Shown here: positions 26,559 to 35,802 of the stretch, piece after piece
How positions within the stretch are numbered: position 1 is the first letter of the stretch
Layout of the letters: every line of letters starts with the position of its first letter
Source: Liquorilactobacillus sicerae
GTDB lineage: Bacteria; Bacillota; Bacilli; Lactobacillales; Lactobacillaceae
Length of the DNA: 64,000 bases
Assembly: GCF_029916425.1 (NCBI RefSeq)
Contig: NZ_JAHAVQ010000010.1
Coordinates: forward strand, 1 to 64,000
Reading direction: 5' to 3'
The notes under the pieces: generated by a model
The model's database searches: none
The model's input: only the letters and a program-made list of their open reading frames with translations
Told to the model about the DNA's origin: nothing
Translations under genes and position numbers: made by a program

Positions 26559-27809
26559 ATGACAAAAATTATCATTACCGGTTTAAATTTAACAAACGAA
26601 AATTTTGAATACTCGATGCAAGAATTCACCAATTTAGCGCAAGCTGCTGAAATGGATGTTTGCCAGCAATTGACCCAAGCAGCAGATCATCCTAATGCTG
26701 GAACTTATTTAGGTAGTGGTAAAGTTGTTGAATTAGCAACTGCTATTCAAGCCAATCAAGCTGAGGCATTATTAGTCAATGCTCAGCTATCACCAACCCA
26801 GTTAAGAAACATTGAATCCCTAGTCAAAGTCCCCGTTATTGATCGAACTGAATTGATTCTAGAAATTTTCTCTCGGCGAGCGCAAACCAAACGTGCTCAG
26901 TTGCAAGTCGAAATCGCTCGCTTAAAATATCAATTGCCGCGCTTGCGGGTCTCCGGTTTTAATAAACTTGATCAACAAAGTAGCGGAGGTCAAGGAGCTA
27001 ACCGTGGAGCCGGTGAAACACAGCATGAGTTGACCAAGCGGATTCTGCAAAAAAGGATCACGCAATTGACTCATCAATTACAGGAACTTGCCACTGAGCA
27101 AACTACTCAAAGTCGAGCTCGCAAGCGATCTGGTTTGCCATTGGTTGCTTTGGTTGGTTACACTAATGCCGGTAAGTCGACTACCTTTAATGGCTTATTG
27201 AAACTTTTTGGTGAAAAAACTGCCCACCAAGTTTTGGTCAAAGATCAACTTTTTGCAACCTTAGACACCTCGATTAGAAGACTGACTTTCCCCGATCAAA
27301 AATCATTACTGCTCAGCGATACCGTCGGCTTCATCAGCCAATTACCAGCTGATCTGCTGGAAGCTTTTAAAACTACATTGGAAACCGTCTTAGAAGCTGA
27401 TCTCTTAGTCCAAGTTGTTGATTGCAGCCATCCAGAACATGAAAAAATGATTGCTGCTACGAATGAAACACTTCATGAAATTGGAGCCGATACGATTCCA
27501 ATGATTTACGCTTATAACCAAGCTGACAAATTAGAAATTGCTTATCCCGTCATTGAAGGGCAGCAAATTACTTACTCCGCAATTGATTCAAAATCTTTGA
27601 AGATGCTGGCTGATCTTTTAAAACAGCAATTGTTCAAGGGCTATCAAAAACTTGATTATTTGATACCTTACACTGCGGGAAGATATGTTGAAGAACTCAA
27701 TCAGCAAGCTCATGTTTTAAATACCAGCTACACTGAAGAAGGAACTTTACTGCATGCTGAAGTCTCACCTGTTCAAGCTCAAAAATATGCTCGTTTCCAA
27801 AAACACTAA
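26559..27809 (+). CDS. hflX: ribosome-associated GTPase HflX
   Basis: 416 residues. The N-terminal domain contains the glycine-rich GGQGANRGAGETQHE hallmark after a coiled region (QTKRAQLQVEIARLKYQLPRL), then the GTPase domain: G1 VGYTNAGKSTTFN, G3 DTVGFISQLP, G4 NQADKL. HflX binds 50S subunits and splits stalled ribosomes. AGGAGG precedes the ATG. It is a single gene with a strong terminator after it. Confidence 0.96.
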   Translation: MTKIIITGLNLTNENFEYSMQEFTNLAQAAEMDVCQQLTQAADHPNAGTYLGSGKVVELATAIQANQAEALLVNAQLSPTQLRNIESLVKVPVIDRTELILEIFSRRAQTKRAQLQVEIARLKYQLPRLRVSGFNKLDQQSSGGQGANRGAGETQHELTKRILQKRITQLTHQLQELATEQTTQSRARKRSGLPLVALVGYTNAGKSTTFNGLLKLFGEKTAHQVLVKDQLFATLDTSIRRLTFPDQKSLLLSDTVGFISQLPADLLEAFKTTLETVLEADLLVQVVDCSHPEHEKMIAATNETLHEIGADTIPMIYAYNQADKLEIAYPVIEGQQITYSAIDSKSLKMLADLLKQQLFKGYQKLDYLIPYTAGRYVEELNQQAHVLNTSYTEEGTLLHAEVSPVQAQKYARFQKH

Positions 27810-27814
27810 TCAAA

Positions 27815-27863
27815 AAGACCTGATAATCAAAACAAGTTTGTTTTGATTATCAGGTCTTGGTTT
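27815..27863. terminator. bidirectional terminator after hflX
   Basis: A perfect 19-bp stem (27815-27833 with 27840-27858) followed by GGTTTTT and preceded by A-run, between convergent genes. Confidence 0.93.
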
Positions 27864-28661
27864 TTATTTAGGCCGATACGCTAACTCAACCTTAAGTTTA
27901 AACATTTTTTCTTCTTTCATAACACTTGAACGTCCAGTAAACTTGATTGGACCGCCATAAATAGCTGCTGCAGCAACAAACAATTGATATTTTTCAGCTG
28001 CTTGTTCAGCCGGCATCAAACCAACTGTTTTAATTTGACCAAGTTCTTTTTTTTCAATTTGATTGACACCACCAACTAAAAATAACTTTTTACCTCGCTG
28101 TTGCAGTTCAAAATACGGCAGTGCAATTGGTTCTGGTAAAATTGCAACTGTCTCGCCCGGCTTTTTAGCTCGTAAAATATCACTATCACTTAAACCGCCA
28201 TAATCTAATTGTAAGTAATTCTGCGCAGCTAACTGCTTAACAATTTGATTTAAGCTGTTCTTCTCCGCAACTGAGAACACTAATTCAGCTGGTAAGACCT
28301 GTTCATTAGTAAATAGGCCATTGGTTTGTACATAACCTGGCCGTAGACGACTAACCGTCTTAGGCTCTGATCGCGGCTGTAAATGTAATTTTGCTTCTAT
28401 CCATGGGGTAAAGTCTAAACGTGAATTTTTTTTGGTAAGGTAGTAAATAACATTCAGATATGCTAAATATGCCAACCCCAAGAAGGCCAGAATAAATAAC
28501 AGCCCACGAAACCAAAATCCATTGGCAAAGAAACGTGAGGCTACATATAGTAAATAAAAATCGCCAATTGATCCCAATGCCGTATAAACCTGATTTTTCA
28601 ACCGGACATTCATATTGATATAGCCGAGATAACTGCTGATCATCCCAATAAAACTAAACAC
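27864..28661 (-). CDS. unknown membrane-anchored protein
   Basis: 265 residues. Two hydrophobic segments in the first 80 residues (YTALGSIGDFYLLYVASRFF; FRGLLFILAFLGLAYLAYLNVIYYL) are followed by a soluble domain of about 180 residues (LRPGYVQTNGLFTNEQVLPAELVFS...). A GTG start at 28661 follows GGAGGG. Similar proteins occur in other lactobacilli as uncharacterised conserved proteins, to my recollection; no function is known. It is 15 bases after the serine-rich protein gene and likely co-expressed with it. Confidence 0.65.
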   Translation of the reverse strand: MFSFIGMISSYLGYINMNVRLKNQVYTALGSIGDFYLLYVASRFFANGFWFRGLLFILAFLGLAYLAYLNVIYYLTKKNSRLDFTPWIEAKLHLQPRSEPKTVSRLRPGYVQTNGLFTNEQVLPAELVFSVAEKNSLNQIVKQLAAQNYLQLDYGGLSDSDILRAKKPGETVAILPEPIALPYFELQQRGKKLFLVGGVNQIEKKELGQIKTVGLMPAEQAAEKYQLFVAAAAIYGGPIKFTGRSSVMKEEKMFKLKVELAYRPK

Positions 28662-28676
28662 ACTGCTTCCCTCCTA

Positions 28677-29141
28677 TTACTGGTCTTGACTAGGTGTTTT
28701 AGCATTTGAAGAACTGGAAGTACTTGCCTGTTGCTGATCCGTCGGTTGACTGCTAGATGTTGACGAAGGCTGACTGCTGCTGGACTCTTCTTTTGGAGTT
28801 GAACTGCTTTGTTCATTTTGATTTTCGGTTTCATTTTGCTGACTTGACGATTCTTGAGCTGAGCTTTTAGCTGATGTTTGACTAGTCTCCTGACTTGATT
28901 GATCTCTAATAGAAGAAGTTTCTGATGTATCGCTTGAACTTGATTTGCTTCCGTCATCTTTGACTGAACTAGCTGAACTTGATGATTCAGGCGCACTACT
29001 GCTAGTAACTGAAGAAACTCGAGCAGATCGTCCTTCAGAAGTATGAGTAGCCGTATTAACTACAACGTTTGTTGCACCTAAAGCCAAAACAATCGACATA
29101 ATAGCAAAAGGCGTAATAAATGGTGGCGTTGAACTAGCCAT
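28677..29141 (-). CDS. serine-rich low-complexity surface protein
   Basis: 154 residues. One N-terminal membrane helix (PFITPFAIMSIVLALGATNVVVNTA, about residues 7-31) is followed by about 120 residues made almost only of Ser, Thr, Gln, Asp, Glu and Ala with no fold. It looks like an uncleaved membrane anchor with an extracytoplasmic, possibly glycosylated, stalk; no LPXTG motif is present. GGAG precedes the ATG by eight bases. It pairs with the membrane protein gene just downstream. An overlapping basic reading frame on the same strand is a by-product of the serine codons. Confidence 0.65.
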   Translation of the reverse strand: MASSTPPFITPFAIMSIVLALGATNVVVNTATHTSEGRSARVSSVTSSSAPESSSSASSVKDDGSKSSSSDTSETSSIRDQSSQETSQTSAKSSAQESSSQQNETENQNEQSSSTPKEESSSSQPSSTSSSQPTDQQQASTSSSSNAKTPSQDQ

Positions 29142-29210
29142 CTAAATCGCTCCATTTCTAATAAATTCCATTACTGAATAAATTAAGACATTTCTTTTGA
29201 GAATGCAAGG

Positions 29211-29657
29211 TTATTTTTTTGAATTTTTTGCTAAGTTTACACATTTGGCACATAAACCGTACAATTCAAAATGGTGACCATCAATTTGACAGCCTGGCAA
29301 CTGTTCCGCGAAAAAATCCATTGGACACATTTTGAGTTCTTGAACTTGACCACATCGACGACAAATAAAATGATGATGATGCTGATGAACAAAATCACAT
29401 TGATATTTAACCATCGTGCTGCCGTTTTTAGTCCGTTGTTCCACGATTCCCATTTCATCAAATTCTTTAAGGTTACGATAAATTGTATTGTGACTCATTC
29501 CAGGATACAGTTGGTGTAAATATTCATCAACCGTTGTAATATCAACATATTGGTTGCGAAATCCGCTTAAATATTTTAATAAGCTTTGACGCTGTTTAGT
29601 AATTCGATAACCATTTTTTTGCAGAATTTTTATTGCTACATCGACCAATGCTTTCAT
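29211..29657 (-). CDS. Fur-family metal/peroxide-responsive regulator
   Basis: 148 residues. A winged-helix domain (ITKQRQSLLKYL; MSHNTIYRNLKEFDEMG) precedes the dimerisation domain with a histidine cluster (HQHHHHFICRRCGQ) and two CxxC pairs (Cys99/Cys102 and Cys136/Cys139) for structural zinc. Fur, Zur and PerR cannot be separated safely; the histidine cluster fits any of them. AGAGGAG precedes the ATG. It sits alone, with a gap on each side. Confidence 0.9.
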   Translation of the reverse strand: MKALVDVAIKILQKNGYRITKQRQSLLKYLSGFRNQYVDITTVDEYLHQLYPGMSHNTIYRNLKEFDEMGIVEQRTKNGSTMVKYQCDFVHQHHHHFICRRCGQVQELKMCPMDFFAEQLPGCQIDGHHFELYGLCAKCVNLAKNSKK

Positions 29658-29711
29658 GCTCCTCTTTAAAAGATAACAATTACTATTAGCTTAAGTATAC
29701 CACAGGCCAAT

Positions 29712-30266
29712 TTAGTTGTCTGAATGCACGTTTGCTTGGGCTAACAGCTGTGTAATCAATTTGAGCGTTTTTTCCCACTTGTTATTTTCTAATAGCCAGC
29801 ATTTACCTTGCAATCCCGCTGGCAATTTTGAGTCACGTTGCCCCTCGCGACTTAGCAAATGTGAACGGCCATCAACTCCACGTTGCAGCAATCGCTGATT
29901 TAACTGCCATGATGAACTAATTATATACCAGCAGATTGCTTGACGACCGAGCTTCTGTAAATAAGTTTCCGCTCCCTTGGTATCAAGGATGATCACTGCC
30001 TGATCAGCAGTCGCCCAAACAGCATTCAAGGCTTCCAGCGAGGAACCATACCAATGATGATCGTACTTAACGTATTCCAAGAGCTGATGAGTGAAAAATG
30101 ATTTCTCGGTTTCAAAATAATAATCCCGCCCAGTCTGTTCGTTAGGACGAGGAACTCTAGTCGTGTGGGTAATGACCCGTTTAAAACCATAGGCTTGCAC
30201 TAAATAGTTAGCAATTGTTGTTTTCCCGACTCCTGGTGGTCCACAAAGAATCAATATTTTTTTCAT
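29712..30266 (-). CDS. guanylate kinase-like P-loop protein
   Basis: 184 residues. P-loop LCGPPGVGKTTIAN at the N-terminus, then THTTRVPRPNEQTGRDYYFE, the GMP-binding pattern of guanylate kinases. The C-terminal half is shortened and diverged (SRWQLNQRLLQRGVDGR-like lid), so it is probably not the essential Gmk but a paralogue acting on another nucleotide. TAGGAGTC precedes the ATG. Confidence 0.78.
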   Translation of the reverse strand: MKKILILCGPPGVGKTTIANYLVQAYGFKRVITHTTRVPRPNEQTGRDYYFETEKSFFTHQLLEYVKYDHHWYGSSLEALNAVWATADQAVIILDTKGAETYLQKLGRQAICWYIISSSWQLNQRLLQRGVDGRSHLLSREGQRDSKLPAGLQGKCWLLENNKWEKTLKLITQLLAQANVHSDN

Positions 30267-30386
30267 TAACCTGACTCCTATGCAAAAAATTTGAAAAAAT
30301 CTCCACTCCGTCCTAAGTTGAAGTTGTGGTAGTCGATCCTTAAATAGATTGTACTACCATTATTAATATTTTTAGGAGGGAGTCCG

Positions 30387-30554
30387 ATGAATTTTTGGAA
30401 AAAGAATCACAGATGGTATTCTTTAGCCTTAGATACCAAAAAACAAGTTTTTATTGCTCAAGCAAATGCTGACCCGCAGTTAAAAGTTGAAGCTTCAACA
30501 ATTGAGAGCGCCTTAGATCAATTAAAGCAATTAACAAAAGATACTCATGAATAA
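30387..30554 (+). CDS. small conserved-looking protein, 55 residues
   Basis: A short ORF with a strong ribosome site (AGGAGGG, ten bases before ATG) and its own terminator. The sequence (MNFWKKNHRWYSLALDTKK...ESALDQLKQLTKD) is strand-helix-like and cytoplasmic. No family recognised. The arrangement ribosome site-ORF-terminator makes it a real gene. Confidence 0.7.
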   Translation: MNFWKKNHRWYSLALDTKKQVFIAQANADPQLKVEASTIESALDQLKQLTKDTHE

Positions 30555-30588
30555 ATTCAAAGTTGCTTTGATCAGCGGTTTTTTGTTC

Positions 30589-30630
30589 AAGCCATCACCT
30601 TGATTTTACAATTAGGGGGTGGCTTTTTAA
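30589..30630 (+). terminator. terminator after the 55-residue gene
   Basis: AAGCCATCACC pairs with GGGGTGGCTT around a 15-base loop, followed by T5. Confidence 0.8.
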
Positions 30631-30740
30631 TTGTTTTCTTAGCTAAACTTAACTTTAAAAATACATTTGACATTTTACTTTAATTATGGGTAATATCATT
30701 GAGTATAACATTTTATTCTTAATTAAAGAGGGGATTCTAG

Positions 30741-32138
30741 TTGAGTCTTAAGGAGCGGATTTTCAGAAAAGAAAGTTTGACTCGCTATCTGGATAAAGAT
30801 GGGCGTTTAGCAAAATCAATGGGTGCTGGTGATTTAATCGCACTAGGGATCGGTGCAGTAATTGGTACCGGGATCTTCATTCTTCCGGGAACAGTAGCAG
30901 CTTTACATAGTGGCCCAGGAATTATTCTTTCCTTTGTAATTGCGGCGATTGTTTGTTCAACGGCTGCTATGTGCTATGCAGAATTTTCTTCGGCTTTGCC
31001 AATTGCGGGAAGTGCTTACTCATTTGGCAATGTAGTTTTTGGAGAAATTATCGGCTGGTTTTTAGGTTGGGCTTTGATTCTTGAATACATGCTGGCGGTC
31101 GCAGCTGTTTCTACTGGCTGGGCAGCTTATTTTAACTCATTTCTCGCTGGTTTTGGGATCAAGCTTCCCCAAGCTATCAGTGGTTATTTTGATCCGGCTC
31201 ATGGGTCATATGTTAATTTAGTTGCCATTTTAATTGTCTTATTGATTTCATTTATTTTATCCCAAGGAGTCAAGACTTCAGTTCATATCAATAATTTAAT
31301 TGTTTTGATCAAAATCGCAATTATTATCATTTTCTTGCTGGTTGGAATGTTTTATATTAAACCAGCTAACTGGCATCCTTTCTTGCCATTTGGAATCAAC
31401 GGTGTCTTCACTGGTGCCAGCCTGGTTTTCTTTGCTTATTTAGGTTTTGATGCCGTTTCAGCCTCTGCTGCTGAAGTTAAAAATCCTAAGAGGAATATGC
31501 CAATTGGAATCTTGGGAACTTTGGTCATTTGTACAATTCTTTACATTTTGGTTTCGATCGTCTTAACTGGGATGGTCTCTTACAAGAAATTAAATGTTGC
31601 TAACCCCGTTTCTTTTGCTTTGCAATACGTCAATCAAAATTGGGCCGCTGGAATTATTTCCTTGGGTGCTTTAGCCGGAATGTTTACCATGATGGTCACC
31701 ATGATTTTCAGCAGTTCTCGGTTGATTTATTCCATTGGTCGTGATGGCTTATTGCCAAAATTTCTTGGTGAAGTCAGCCCTAAACACCATATCCCTAGCA
31801 ATGCGATGTTGATCGTTACGATTGTGATTAGCTTGATGGGCGGCTTTGTTTCTTTGGACCAACTAACTAATTTGGTTAATATTGGAACTTTAATTGCCTT
31901 CACTTTTGTTTCAATCGGCATCATTCCACTACGTAAACGTCAGGATATTCCTAACGAAGATGGTTTCAAAGTCCCACTTTATCCGATCTTACCAATTATT
32001 TCCGCTTTGTTATGTATCTTAATGATGACTAAATTATCAATTGAAACTTGGGTCGCTTCGATCATCTGGTTTATTATTGGCATGATTATTTACTTTAGCT
32101 ATGGTATTCGCCACAGTCAATTAGCCAAAAAAGATTAA
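30741..32138 (+). CDS. APC-family amino acid permease (cationic amino acid type)
   Basis: 465 residues with about twelve membrane helices. GAGDLIALGIGAVIGTGIFILPG in TM1 is the conserved substrate-binding signature, and FFAYLGFDAVSASAAEVKNPKRNMP is the TM6-loop of the CAT subgroup. It imports an amino acid by proton symport; the substrate is not fixed by sequence. TTG start at 30741 after GAGGGG. Followed by a terminator. Confidence 0.92.
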   Translation: MSLKERIFRKESLTRYLDKDGRLAKSMGAGDLIALGIGAVIGTGIFILPGTVAALHSGPGIILSFVIAAIVCSTAAMCYAEFSSALPIAGSAYSFGNVVFGEIIGWFLGWALILEYMLAVAAVSTGWAAYFNSFLAGFGIKLPQAISGYFDPAHGSYVNLVAILIVLLISFILSQGVKTSVHINNLIVLIKIAIIIIFLLVGMFYIKPANWHPFLPFGINGVFTGASLVFFAYLGFDAVSASAAEVKNPKRNMPIGILGTLVICTILYILVSIVLTGMVSYKKLNVANPVSFALQYVNQNWAAGIISLGALAGMFTMMVTMIFSSSRLIYSIGRDGLLPKFLGEVSPKHHIPSNAMLIVTIVISLMGGFVSLDQLTNLVNIGTLIAFTFVSIGIIPLRKRQDIPNEDGFKVPLYPILPIISALLCILMMTKLSIETWVASIIWFIIGMIIYFSYGIRHSQLAKKD

Positions 32139-32150
32139 TGCCAAATATTA

Positions 32151-32187
32151 GCTGTCGCTTAGTTTAAAACTAGGTGACAGTTTTTTT
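32151..32187 (+). terminator. terminator after the permease gene
   Basis: CTGTCGCTTAGTTT pairs with AAACTAGGTGACAG, followed by T7. A -10-like TATAAT for pepX lies right after it (32192-32197). Confidence 0.88.
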
Positions 32188-32228
32188 GCTATAATGATGC
32201 TAATAAATGGATTCCTTGGAGGCTTATT

Positions 32229-34634
32229 ATGTACAATAATCAATTTGCTCGTTTAAAATTATCATTACTCGCTAAAATTGCTGAGCTGAAAAAAATTAAC
32301 TTTTTAGATGATCAGCTGCTGACCTTGCATGATCCCACTGAACTTTGGCAACAATTCATTGGCAAAGCTTTCCCACAAGCAAAATCTTTAGCAGCTAAGC
32401 AAGCCAAGCTCGCCTCTTTAGCTGCTACTGCGGATGAGAACTTATTGACTTATTTAAAAAAAGGTCAACGCGTCACTGCCACTAGTTTTTATAATGTTGC
32501 TTTACAGTTGCTTGGGTTTTTGCCAGTAACCGATTTTGAACTTGATCAGCCGTTAAAAATGATGCGTCAAACCAATCTGCCCTATAGCGAAACGCTAAAA
32601 ACGGTCCAAGATGTAATTGCTGCTTGGTATGATCTATTGACTACTTCAACTAAACTAGGCCAAACTTGGTTAGACAAACTAGCTGGCAGTGGTTATTTTG
32701 CTAAGTGGCAAAATGTCACCCAACCGCTTTTCTTCAACGGCAAAGCGCAGCCAATTTTTGCAACTTCAAAATTGCTTTACGAAACGGTGTATGTCGAAAC
32801 TGATTTAGATACTGATGAAGATGGTCAGGCTGATTTAGTCAAAGTTGATCTGATCCGGCCCAGCGAAACGCAAACTGGTTTGCAGGTACCAGTCCTCTTC
32901 ACAGCCAGTCCATACAATCAAGGGACCAATGATGAAGCTGCTGATAAATTGATGCATAAAATGAACGTTCCGCTGACCCATAAAAAGCCTGGCAGTGAAG
33001 ACTTAACACCTCCAAAGTTCCCAGCAGCCGCTCCCACAAAGCGAACCGTCAGTGAGGTAACGCCAACTGCGCAAGAAACCTTTAGTGATGAGTTTGGCTA
33101 CAGCTTAAATGACTATTTTTTAGCTCGTGGTTTTGCCGTTGTTTATTCGGCTGGCATCGGAACTAAAGATTCTGACGGTTTGCGAACTTGCGGTACAGCC
33201 GCTGAAACGCAAGCGGCCAAAGCCGTCGTCGAATGGCTGCATGGCGATCGTGTTGCTTTTGTCAGTCGCTCTTCTCAGCAAGCAATCAAAGCCTGGTGGT
33301 CAAATGGTCAAGTTGCGATGACCGGGAAATCATATTTGGGGACTTTGGCTACTGCAGTCGCTACGACCGGGGTTAAAGGATTGAAAACGGTAATTGCTGA
33401 AGCCGCTATTTCCAGCTGGTATGATTATTACCGTGATGGCGGCTTGGTTGTCGCTCCTGGTGGGTTTCCTGGTGAAGATGCTGATGTTTTAGCTTTAGAA
33501 TGTCAAAGTCGCCAACAAGTTTATGGTGATTTTTTGCGTGTTAAACAAACAGCTGCCCAAAAGCTGAGTGCCATCTCCACTGGTCAAGATCGCTCTAGTG
33601 GCAATTACAACGCATTTTGGGATCAGCGCAATTACTTGAAGGACTTTTCAAAAATCAAAGCCGATGTCGTGTTAGTTCATGGTTTAAATGATTGGAATGT
33701 CAAGTTGCGTAATGCCTATCAAGCTTGGGAAGAACTGCAGAAATTACCGATCAGTCAAAAATTAATTTTGCATCAAGGCAAACATATCTATATCAATCAT
33801 TTGCGGTCACTGGATTTTACCGATTTGATGAATCTTTGGCTGTCATACGAATTATATGGGGTCGCTAATCAGGCACCACAGATTATCCCCCAAGTTTTGG
33901 TTCAGGATAACACGCAAGTCGAAAAATGGCAAGCTTATGCGAACTGGTCCGCAGCTAAAACCACTAAGCTCTATTTGCAGCCAGCCCAATTAACTACTGA
34001 CCGGGCTGCTCAACAAGTCGTCAGCTTCAAGGATCAATTACCAGCTGAAAAGTTTGCTTTTTATCAACAGCAGTCAACTGTCTGGAAACACGATCTGCTT
34101 GAACCTAAGTCAGCTTCGCCGTTGCAGAATCATAAGTTGATCTTTACCAGTCAGCCGTTACCGCAAGATGTTTTATTACGCGGGGTACCACACGTCAAAC
34201 TGAAAGTCGCGGTCAATAGTGATCACGGCTTACTAAGCTTGATGCTGGTCGATTATGGTCAAGCTAAGCGACTCCGCTCAGAGACCAGTGTTCTGTCAAT
34301 GGATCGATTACAACTGGGATACCATTGGCAAACCGCCAGCCCAGTTGATTTTCGGTTAGAAAAAAATCCCAGCCCTTGGAAAATGCTCACCAAGGGTCAT
34401 CTAAATTTACAAAATCGCCAGCATCCTTGGCAAGTTGATGAATTAAAAGCCAATACTTTCTACTCACTTCAAGTCGATCTGCAACCAATGTTTTATCATT
34501 TGCCAGCTGGACGCCAATTAGGTTTGATTGTTTATGCGACCGACTTTGGCATGACAGTTTGCGGTAATCAAGAGCTGACATATTCATTACAACTGGCAGA
34601 TTGTCAATTAGAACTGCCGGTAAGTAAACTTTGA
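32229..34634 (+). CDS. pepX: Xaa-Pro dipeptidyl-peptidase PepX
   Basis: 801 residues, the usual length. Releases X-Pro dipeptides from the N-terminus of peptides, feeding on proline-rich proteins. N-terminal helical domain, then catalytic alpha/beta-hydrolase core with Ser368 in GKSYLGT, the Asp in HGLNDWNVK and the His in HQGKHIY, and a C-terminal jelly-roll. TTGGAGG precedes the ATG. The neighbouring prolyl aminopeptidase and opp system match this role. Confidence 0.97.
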   Translation: MYNNQFARLKLSLLAKIAELKKINFLDDQLLTLHDPTELWQQFIGKAFPQAKSLAAKQAKLASLAATADENLLTYLKKGQRVTATSFYNVALQLLGFLPVTDFELDQPLKMMRQTNLPYSETLKTVQDVIAAWYDLLTTSTKLGQTWLDKLAGSGYFAKWQNVTQPLFFNGKAQPIFATSKLLYETVYVETDLDTDEDGQADLVKVDLIRPSETQTGLQVPVLFTASPYNQGTNDEAADKLMHKMNVPLTHKKPGSEDLTPPKFPAAAPTKRTVSEVTPTAQETFSDEFGYSLNDYFLARGFAVVYSAGIGTKDSDGLRTCGTAAETQAAKAVVEWLHGDRVAFVSRSSQQAIKAWWSNGQVAMTGKSYLGTLATAVATTGVKGLKTVIAEAAISSWYDYYRDGGLVVAPGGFPGEDADVLALECQSRQQVYGDFLRVKQTAAQKLSAISTGQDRSSGNYNAFWDQRNYLKDFSKIKADVVLVHGLNDWNVKLRNAYQAWEELQKLPISQKLILHQGKHIYINHLRSLDFTDLMNLWLSYELYGVANQAPQIIPQVLVQDNTQVEKWQAYANWSAAKTTKLYLQPAQLTTDRAAQQVVSFKDQLPAEKFAFYQQQSTVWKHDLLEPKSASPLQNHKLIFTSQPLPQDVLLRGVPHVKLKVAVNSDHGLLSLMLVDYGQAKRLRSETSVLSMDRLQLGYHWQTASPVDFRLEKNPSPWKMLTKGHLNLQNRQHPWQVDELKANTFYSLQVDLQPMFYHLPAGRQLGLIVYATDFGMTVCGNQELTYSLQLADCQLELPVSKL

Positions 34635-34700
34635 TCTTTGTTTGCAAATTAAAATCTATGCTATGATTGATTTAAACTTACTAGGAATCAGGTGGAAAAA

Positions 34701-35606
34701 ATGAAACAGGGAACTACAATTTTAACTTTAAATAATGGCTACCATCTCTGGACTCATACTGAAGGCCAGGGCAAAATCAATTTACTTTGCCTGCATGGCG
34801 GCCCAGGTGGCAATCATGAATACTACGAGAACTTTGCTGACCAGCTGAAAGATCTCGGAGTTCAAGTAACCATGTATGATCAATTGGGATCATGGTATTC
34901 TGATCAACCAGATTTTTCCAAGCAGGAAAACGTTGATAAGTTTTTAAATATGGATTATTTCATCAATGAGGTCGAAGAGGTTCGTCAAAAACTCGGACTT
35001 GATCAATTTTATCTGATCGGCCAATCTTGGGGGGGAATTTTAACTCAAGAATATGCCTTGCGTTATCAAGAACACCTTAAAGGGATCATTATTTCCAGTA
35101 TGACAGATAATATTGCTGAATATGTGACCAATATCAACGCAATCCGCGAAAAAGAATTTTCGACGGCCGATCTAGCTTTCATGAAGGAATGCGAAACAAA
35201 GAACAATTATGATAATCAGCGTTATCAAAACCTGATTGACGAGCTGAATCGTGGTTACGTTGATCGTAAACAACCGCCGGCCATTTCACATTTGACTAAT
35301 ACAATGGCAACCAAAGTCTACAATTACTTCCAAGGCGACAATGAGTTCGTCATTACTGGCAAATTAAAAGGCTGGGATCGGCGCAACGAGATCCATAACA
35401 TCCAAGTTCCAACGTTATTAACCTTTGGTGAACATGAAACAATGCCGCTAGCAACCGCTCGACGAATGGCTCAAGCGTTGCCACACGCCCGCTTGGTAAC
35501 AACTCCTAACGGCGGTCATCATCATATGATCGACAATGCACCAGTTTATTTTGATCATTTAAAGCAATTCTTACGTGATGTGGAAAGTGGAAATTTTACT
35601 GATTGA
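34701..35606 (+). CDS. pepI: prolyl aminopeptidase (PepI/Pip type)
   Basis: 301 residues from ATG 34701, five bases after CAGGTGG; an open frame from GTG 34692 is less likely. Removes N-terminal proline from peptides. HGGPGG (oxyanion loop, about residue 35), catalytic Ser109 in GQSWGG, and GGHHHMID with the histidine near the end. It stands downstream of pepX and may be transcribed from the same region. Cytoplasmic, no signal. Confidence 0.93.
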   Translation: MKQGTTILTLNNGYHLWTHTEGQGKINLLCLHGGPGGNHEYYENFADQLKDLGVQVTMYDQLGSWYSDQPDFSKQENVDKFLNMDYFINEVEEVRQKLGLDQFYLIGQSWGGILTQEYALRYQEHLKGIIISSMTDNIAEYVTNINAIREKEFSTADLAFMKECETKNNYDNQRYQNLIDELNRGYVDRKQPPAISHLTNTMATKVYNYFQGDNEFVITGKLKGWDRRNEIHNIQVPTLLTFGEHETMPLATARRMAQALPHARLVTTPNGGHHHMIDNAPVYFDHLKQFLRDVESGNFTD

Positions 35607-35610
35607 TCAT

Positions 35611-35643
35611 GAGGCATCGAGTTCAAATACTCGGTGCTTTTTG
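35611..35643 (+). terminator. terminator after pepI
   Basis: AGGCATCGAGT pairs with ACTCGGTGCTT, with T5 after it. Confidence 0.85.
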
Positions 35644-35802
35644 ATTAGCTGGTTGGGTCTGATTAGCTCAATCAGCGGATTTTTGTTATAATAATTTTCA
35701 AAATGTGAAGACAAAATCGCCGGGTTTTGTAAAAAAATAACGTTGGCAGTTGACAGGCGATCCTCGGATAGAGACTGACAACAAATTGGGAGGTTATTTT
35801 TT

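Noticed and set aside
28640-28996. 118-codon basic reading frame inside the serine-rich gene
   Set aside because: It is the +1 frame of the Ser/Gln-rich repeats, lacks its own start signal, and is a low-complexity shadow.
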